NCBI GenBank assembly: GCA_946406305.1
Contig: CAMJKC010000060.1
Coordinates: 1-9,260 of the forward strand
Reading direction: 5' to 3'
Length of the DNA: 9,260 nt
DNA from: an uncultured Lachnospiraceae bacterium
GTDB lineage: Bacteria > Bacillota > Clostridia > Lachnospirales > Lachnospiraceae
Below are positions 6,024 through 9,260 of the stretch, one piece after another. The notes beneath the pieces are model-generated. The model did no database searches. It was not told the origin of the DNA and was given only the letters and a program-made list of their open reading frames with translations. Both the position numbers and the translations under genes were made by a program. Positions within the stretch are counted from its first letter, which is position 1. Each line of letters opens with the position of its first letter.

Positions 6024-7676
6024 CTAATTTAATAATTTATTTTTTATTATATCATTATAGTCATTATGCTTCATCGCAAGTTCACTATTATAATCATCAA
6101 GCATATATGTTGTAGTAAATTTGCCATGTTTATGCGTTATAGTTTTTTTCAAATCATAATTTAAAATTTTAACCCCATGATTAGTAAATGCAATATCAAT
6201 TTTCGCCAAACCACCTATTAACCTATCTATTCCTTTTTGAAATGATATGAAATTTCCGAGTGAATAATAAATCAACATTTCATTTCCAAAACTGTCTTTT
6301 AGCACTTCATATTTTTGCAATACATGTGGATGAGTTCCAATAACTATATCTACTCCTGATTTTAAAAATATATTTGACCATTTTTTTTGAAAATCATTAA
6401 TTTCATTTTGGTATTCATCTCCCCAGTGAACAAAGACTATAGATAAATCTGACTTTCTTATACCCTCATCTAAATCCCTTCTAACTTTTCTTTCATTTCT
6501 TAAATCATTTACATATGGGAGTTCTTTTTCAAAATTTATATGTTTATTTTCATTTACATTGTAGGTATAGTTAAATATAGATATTTTTTTATCACCTTTT
6601 TTTACTATTTTGTAAGGTATTTTAATATTCTCATTATTTGAAATCCCAACAAAATTTATTTTCTTATTTGATAATTTATTCTCAACATCTAAGTTTAAAT
6701 CATTATAGTAATTATAAGTTGTTATTACTCCTTTATTTTCTCTATCAAGTGTATGATTGTTTGCAAGAAGTACTAAATTGAATCCTGCATTAACAATTGC
6801 ATCTCCAACCTCTTTTGGTGAACCAAAATCTGGGAAATCACTATATCCTTCTTTTTCATCAACAAACATTGTTTCTTGATTTATAACATTTAAATCTCCA
6901 TCTAATTCACTCTTTATGTTTTCATATAAATAATCAAATGATTTGTTATTTTGTTCTAACCCATACTCATAAATTTGATGATGAATTAAATTATCTCCAA
7001 AAGCATTAATTTTAAAATTTTCTATTATCTTGTCACTATCTTTATCATAATCAAATTTTGATGCCTTCACACTATCAAGCCCGAAAGTTTGCCAAATAAA
7101 TCTAAATCTTCCATTTTCTTTATCGACAATATTTAATATTTTATAGTCTTCATCAAAAGAAATATTTTTTACAACAACACTCATATATGATGAGCACCAA
7201 ATTGGCTTCATACTTCTTCCATCAAAATCATAAATAAATATATGTTGACTCCATATGTTTTTGTTATCTTTTGCGAAAAATGGTTTATACTTACCGAATT
7301 TTCCTTTTTTCCATAATACAAGTAGTATTTCTTTTTCATTATCTCTATCTATATCACAATATAAAAAATTTTTAACTTTATATTTTTTATCACTCTCAAA
7401 TAAAACTCTATTAGATGTATTTTCAATTATTTTAAAACTATTTTCTCTTAATAAAAGTGTCTTTGCATTTTTTTTATAATCACTTGACTCTTCATTATCT
7501 AAATCTATATCTAAATATTCATTTTCATTACCAACAAAAATAGTTTCATTTTTACATTTATATAATAAATCAATATGTATACCATTGTAATATACTATAG
7601 CAAATGGCCCTAAACAAATTATTATAAATATAAATAATTTTGTAAATGTGATTATTATTTTTTTAATAATATTCAC
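6024..7676 (-). CDS. CapA-family (poly-gamma-glutamate capsule type) membrane-anchored metallophosphatase-like protein
   Basis: This protein of about 550 residues has one N-terminal membrane helix (about 7-30) and should face outward. Residues about 100-165 resemble a beta-propeller or FG-GAP blade: YCDIDRDNEKEILLV, with a DxDxDxxxE calcium-type loop, then IFIYDFDGRSMKPIW. The CapA domain spans about 222-510. Its motifs are AFGDNLIHH (225-233), NQET (266-269), FGSP (284-287), LLANNHTLDR (303-312), FVHWGDEY (415-422), IGTHPHVLQ (446-454) and YSLGNFI (471-477). These carry the usual metal-binding Asp, Asn and His residues and look complete. No capB or capC homologues are nearby, so making poly-gamma-glutamate is not implied; many CapA proteins have other, unknown envelope roles. 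The gene overlaps the DUF3160 gene by 14 nt. GTG at 7676 overlaps the ribosome binding site, so translation may start at an ATT at 7670 or 7667. Confidence 0.9.
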   Translation of the reverse strand: MNIIKKIIITFTKLFIFIIICLGPFAIVYYNGIHIDLLYKCKNETIFVGNENEYLDIDLDNEESSDYKKNAKTLLLRENSFKIIENTSNRVLFESDKKYKVKNFLYCDIDRDNEKEILLVLWKKGKFGKYKPFFAKDNKNIWSQHIFIYDFDGRSMKPIWCSSYMSVVVKNISFDEDYKILNIVDKENGRFRFIWQTFGLDSVKASKFDYDKDSDKIIENFKINAFGDNLIHHQIYEYGLEQNNKSFDYLYENIKSELDGDLNVINQETMFVDEKEGYSDFPDFGSPKEVGDAIVNAGFNLVLLANNHTLDRENKGVITTYNYYNDLNLDVENKLSNKKINFVGISNNENIKIPYKIVKKGDKKISIFNYTYNVNENKHINFEKELPYVNDLRNERKVRRDLDEGIRKSDLSIVFVHWGDEYQNEINDFQKKWSNIFLKSGVDIVIGTHPHVLQKYEVLKDSFGNEMLIYYSLGNFISFQKGIDRLIGGLAKIDIAFTNHGVKILNYDLKKTITHKHGKFTTTYMLDDYNSELAMKHNDYNDIIKNKLLN

Positions 7677-7681
7677 CTCCT
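7663..7681 (-). promoter_or_regulatory. Shine-Dalgarno sequence overlapping the CapA start and the upstream stop
   Basis: AGGAGG (7681-7676) is a near-perfect ribosome binding site. The only conventional in-frame start, GTG (7676-7674), uses its last G. Two in-frame ATT codons, at 7670-7668 and 7667-7665, are 5 and 8 nt away, which is a normal distance. The DUF3160 stop (TAA, 7665-7663) lies in the same stretch, so the two genes are probably translationally coupled. Confidence 0.7.
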
Positions 7682-9021
7682 ATTTTATACAATGTGTAAT
7701 GCCCAGATGAATTATTTATATTTTGATATCTATAACTTTTTGTCCATTCTTGAAATTTTAAATCTTCTTTGAGAGATTTTAAACTATTTTCTCTATCACC
7801 CATGCCGCCATATGAATATGCATACTCAAACCCCATCATAACTCTCCACTCTTTATCTGTCATTCTATCTTCAGCATTTACTTCAAACTGATAAAAATCA
7901 TATACACCACCAGAACATATTTTATATTTCCCATCTACTTCAACTATAACATATACTTTTATTGGATTCCCTGTAGCTATTTCTAATGCAGTGTTTCCAC
8001 CAGTTGCAATATCGGCTACGATTGCATTAGATTTTTTTGAATCATCACTTGTATATTCATATACACCACTATCAGTTATCAAGTGCTCAATAGCCCCACC
8101 ATAATTTTTAATCAATTCATAATCTTCATCAGATAAATTTTGTCCACTTAATTCTTTTTCAGATATATTATATAATTTCATTGATAATTCTGAAAAATTA
8201 GTCAAAAACTCCTTCATGGTATCATCTAACATTCCCATACTGCTAAAACTATTTAATGTATCAATTGCTAATCTATATAATCCCATATATACTTCTTTTT
8301 CTGGCTCAACATAGCCTTTATCATCATAATTTATAAAATCCACATCATAAAACTCATCCCAGCCACCTTCGCCCATTTCAGCTGTATAAGATTGTTTTGA
8401 ATAAAGTATTGTATCATGTTTTAGCTCAGCATATGAGCCACCAAAAGTCTCAAGTTTTTTCTTTTTCCATTCTTCATTTTTCATAAAACTTGGATACTCA
8501 TTATTATCATCACTATCAATTAATTTTTTTAATGTCCTTATCCATTTAACATATAATATATCTGATGAATCATTTTCAATTCTAATTGGCATTTCTTTTT
8601 GAAGTCCTCTCAAATTACTTTCAAAATTTGGATATTCAAAATTATCTTCTTCTTTTAATATTTTTTCTGCTATTTTAGAGTTCAAAGAAGCTGGGACATC
8701 AAGAAAATCAGGTAATAATCTTTCTTTTACATAATCATATGTCAATTTTTTAAAAATCTCTGCATCATAAGTATAAGTTTGACCTATAAATCTAAAATTA
8801 ACATTAGTATTCTCATCTAAATCAACGACACTTACTACCCCTGGCCCCGAATTAATAATTGATGATGGTAATTTTTTTGCTTCATCATAAAATTTATCAT
8901 AATAATTCTTATCAAGAATTTTAGTTTTGTCAAAACTTTTCGTGGCATAAGTTTTTTCTATAATATCTATGTATTCAATAGGACCCCTATCATCTGAATC
9001 ACCAGCAAAATAATATATCAC
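7663..9021 (-). CDS. DUF3160-family protein, C-terminal portion; 5' end missing
   Basis: These 452 residues match the C-terminal part of the DUF3160 family, large and often secreted proteins of unknown function. Visible family features are YYFAGDSDD (3-11), VNFRFIGQTYTYD (74-86), LPDFLDVPASLNS (103-115), the region YPSFMKNEEWKKKKLETFGGSYAELKHDTILY (about 176-207, written here only as its YPSF...TILY span) and DIATGGNTALEIATG (337-351). Full-length members are much longer than this, so an N-terminal half is missing. The family-like frame runs upstream past the GTG at 9021 to a TGA at 9072-9070, adding LFNDSSIIEKYNNIKN; that stretch also looks real and has no start codon. The GTG has no ribosome binding site, so expression from it is doubtful. 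It overlaps the CapA gene by 14 nt, which suggests an operon and shared envelope role. Best read as a 5'-truncated or rearranged gene. Confidence 0.8.
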   Translation of the reverse strand: MIYYFAGDSDDRGPIEYIDIIEKTYATKSFDKTKILDKNYYDKFYDEAKKLPSSIINSGPGVVSVVDLDENTNVNFRFIGQTYTYDAEIFKKLTYDYVKERLLPDFLDVPASLNSKIAEKILKEEDNFEYPNFESNLRGLQKEMPIRIENDSSDILYVKWIRTLKKLIDSDDNNEYPSFMKNEEWKKKKLETFGGSYAELKHDTILYSKQSYTAEMGEGGWDEFYDVDFINYDDKGYVEPEKEVYMGLYRLAIDTLNSFSSMGMLDDTMKEFLTNFSELSMKLYNISEKELSGQNLSDEDYELIKNYGGAIEHLITDSGVYEYTSDDSKKSNAIVADIATGGNTALEIATGNPIKVYVIVEVDGKYKICSGGVYDFYQFEVNAEDRMTDKEWRVMMGFEYAYSYGGMGDRENSLKSLKEDLKFQEWTKSYRYQNINNSSGHYTLYKIGGEYY

Positions 9022-9069
9022 ATTTTTAATATTATTATACTTTTCTATTATAGATGAATCATTAAATAA
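9022..9069 (-). pseudogene. upstream continuation of the DUF3160 frame without a start codon
   Basis: Sixteen codons in frame with the DUF3160 gene precede its GTG. They read LFNDSSIIEKYNNIKN and run straight into YYFAGDSDD as a natural alpha-helical lead-in. The frame ends upstream at TGA (9072-9070). There is no ATG, GTG or TTG in this stretch, which indicates that the gene was once longer. Confidence 0.5.
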
Positions 9070-9075
9070 TCAGCA
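9050..9075. other. putative rearrangement breakpoint
   Basis: DUF3160-like minus-strand coding stops between 9060 and 9072, and plus-strand coding begins by about 9062. Both frames lack starts, and no intergenic sequence separates them. The 11-mer GATGAATCATT here (9053-9063) also occurs at 8564-8574 in the same orientation, which is probably the shared N-D-S-S codons. A second inverted copy, if there is one, would be beyond the window. Confidence 0.4.
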
Positions 9076-9260
9076 AAATGAACAGATTAATTTTGATAAT
9101 CAGATTAATATAAATCCTCAACAAAATTTTACTTCTTATACTGATGCTTTACTAACTCAGAGTACAAACAAAGCTATAATTCAAGAAAGTACTTTACCTT
9201 TGAAGTATTTACCACAAAAGGTAAATAAAGTTATTTATGATAATAATGTAAGCACTCTAC
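9062..9260 (+). CDS. coding-like Asn/Gln-rich frame, start missing, runs off the window
   Basis: About 66 consecutive codons on the plus strand are open to the right edge. The product is Asn/Gln-rich at first (NNQQNEQINFDNQININPQQ) and then less simple (TDALLTQSTNKAI, LPLKYLPQKVNKVIY). The opposite strand is full of stops here, while the plus strand uses ordinary codons, so this is probably real coding sequence. The frame stays open back to 9014 but has no ATG, GTG or TTG, and 9014-9061 is antisense to the DUF3160 gene. It therefore lacks its own beginning. The composition is like the spacer just after a lipobox cysteine in a Firmicute lipoprotein. It may be the displaced front part of the DUF3160 gene, or of a neighbouring gene; I do not recognise a domain. 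Confidence 0.45.

Noticed and set aside
9217..9238. Perfect 7-bp inverted repeat TAAATAA-AG-TTATTTA as a recombination site
   Set aside because: It is AT-only, lies inside the plus-strand coding frame away from the junction, and is expected by chance in DNA of this composition.

Overview
The window is strongly AT-rich. It encodes a ClpC-type unfoldase, a Gram-positive style SH3/glucosaminidase wall hydrolase, proteins with cohesin and cadherin-like beta-sandwich domains, an EFR1-type flavodoxin/ferredoxin and a CapA protein with one N-terminal membrane anchor. Most genes have GGAGG-type ribosome binding sites. This points to a low-GC Firmicute, most likely an anaerobic gut or host-associated member of the Clostridia. 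The assignment is inferred from gene content; no rRNA or tRNA is present.

Nearly all genes lie on the minus strand, so transcription runs from high to low coordinates. Read in that direction: (1) 9062-9260 carries a coding-like Asn/Gln-rich frame on the PLUS strand, with no start codon. It abuts head-on a DUF3160-family gene (7663-9021, minus) that has lost its own 5' end. The junction near 9060 looks like an inversion or rearrangement breakpoint. (2) The DUF3160 gene overlaps a membrane-anchored CapA-family gene (7676 down to 6024). Its start is odd: the only conventional start codon lies inside the Shine-Dalgarno sequence. (3) Two separate redox-type genes follow: an EFR1-type flavodoxin/2[4Fe-4S] protein (5917-5159) and a pyridoxamine-5'-phosphate-oxidase-like flavoprotein (5052-4576). 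(4) A 309-bp AT-rich gap (4267-4575) holds a good sigma-A promoter, a second possible promoter and one 43-codon frame of uncertain status. (5) A tight three-gene operon follows from 4266: a secreted SH3/glucosaminidase/cadherin-like wall hydrolase, a signal-peptide/cohesin/cadherin-like/transmembrane protein, and then clpC, which runs off the left edge.

The secreted and membrane proteins at both ends suggest cell-envelope work: wall remodelling and surface display in the clpC operon, and an envelope-associated CapA/DUF3160 pair at the other end. Placing clpC behind two surface-protein genes, instead of behind ctsR-mcsA-mcsB, is unusual. The observation most worth following is the broken and opposed reading frame at 9020-9260.
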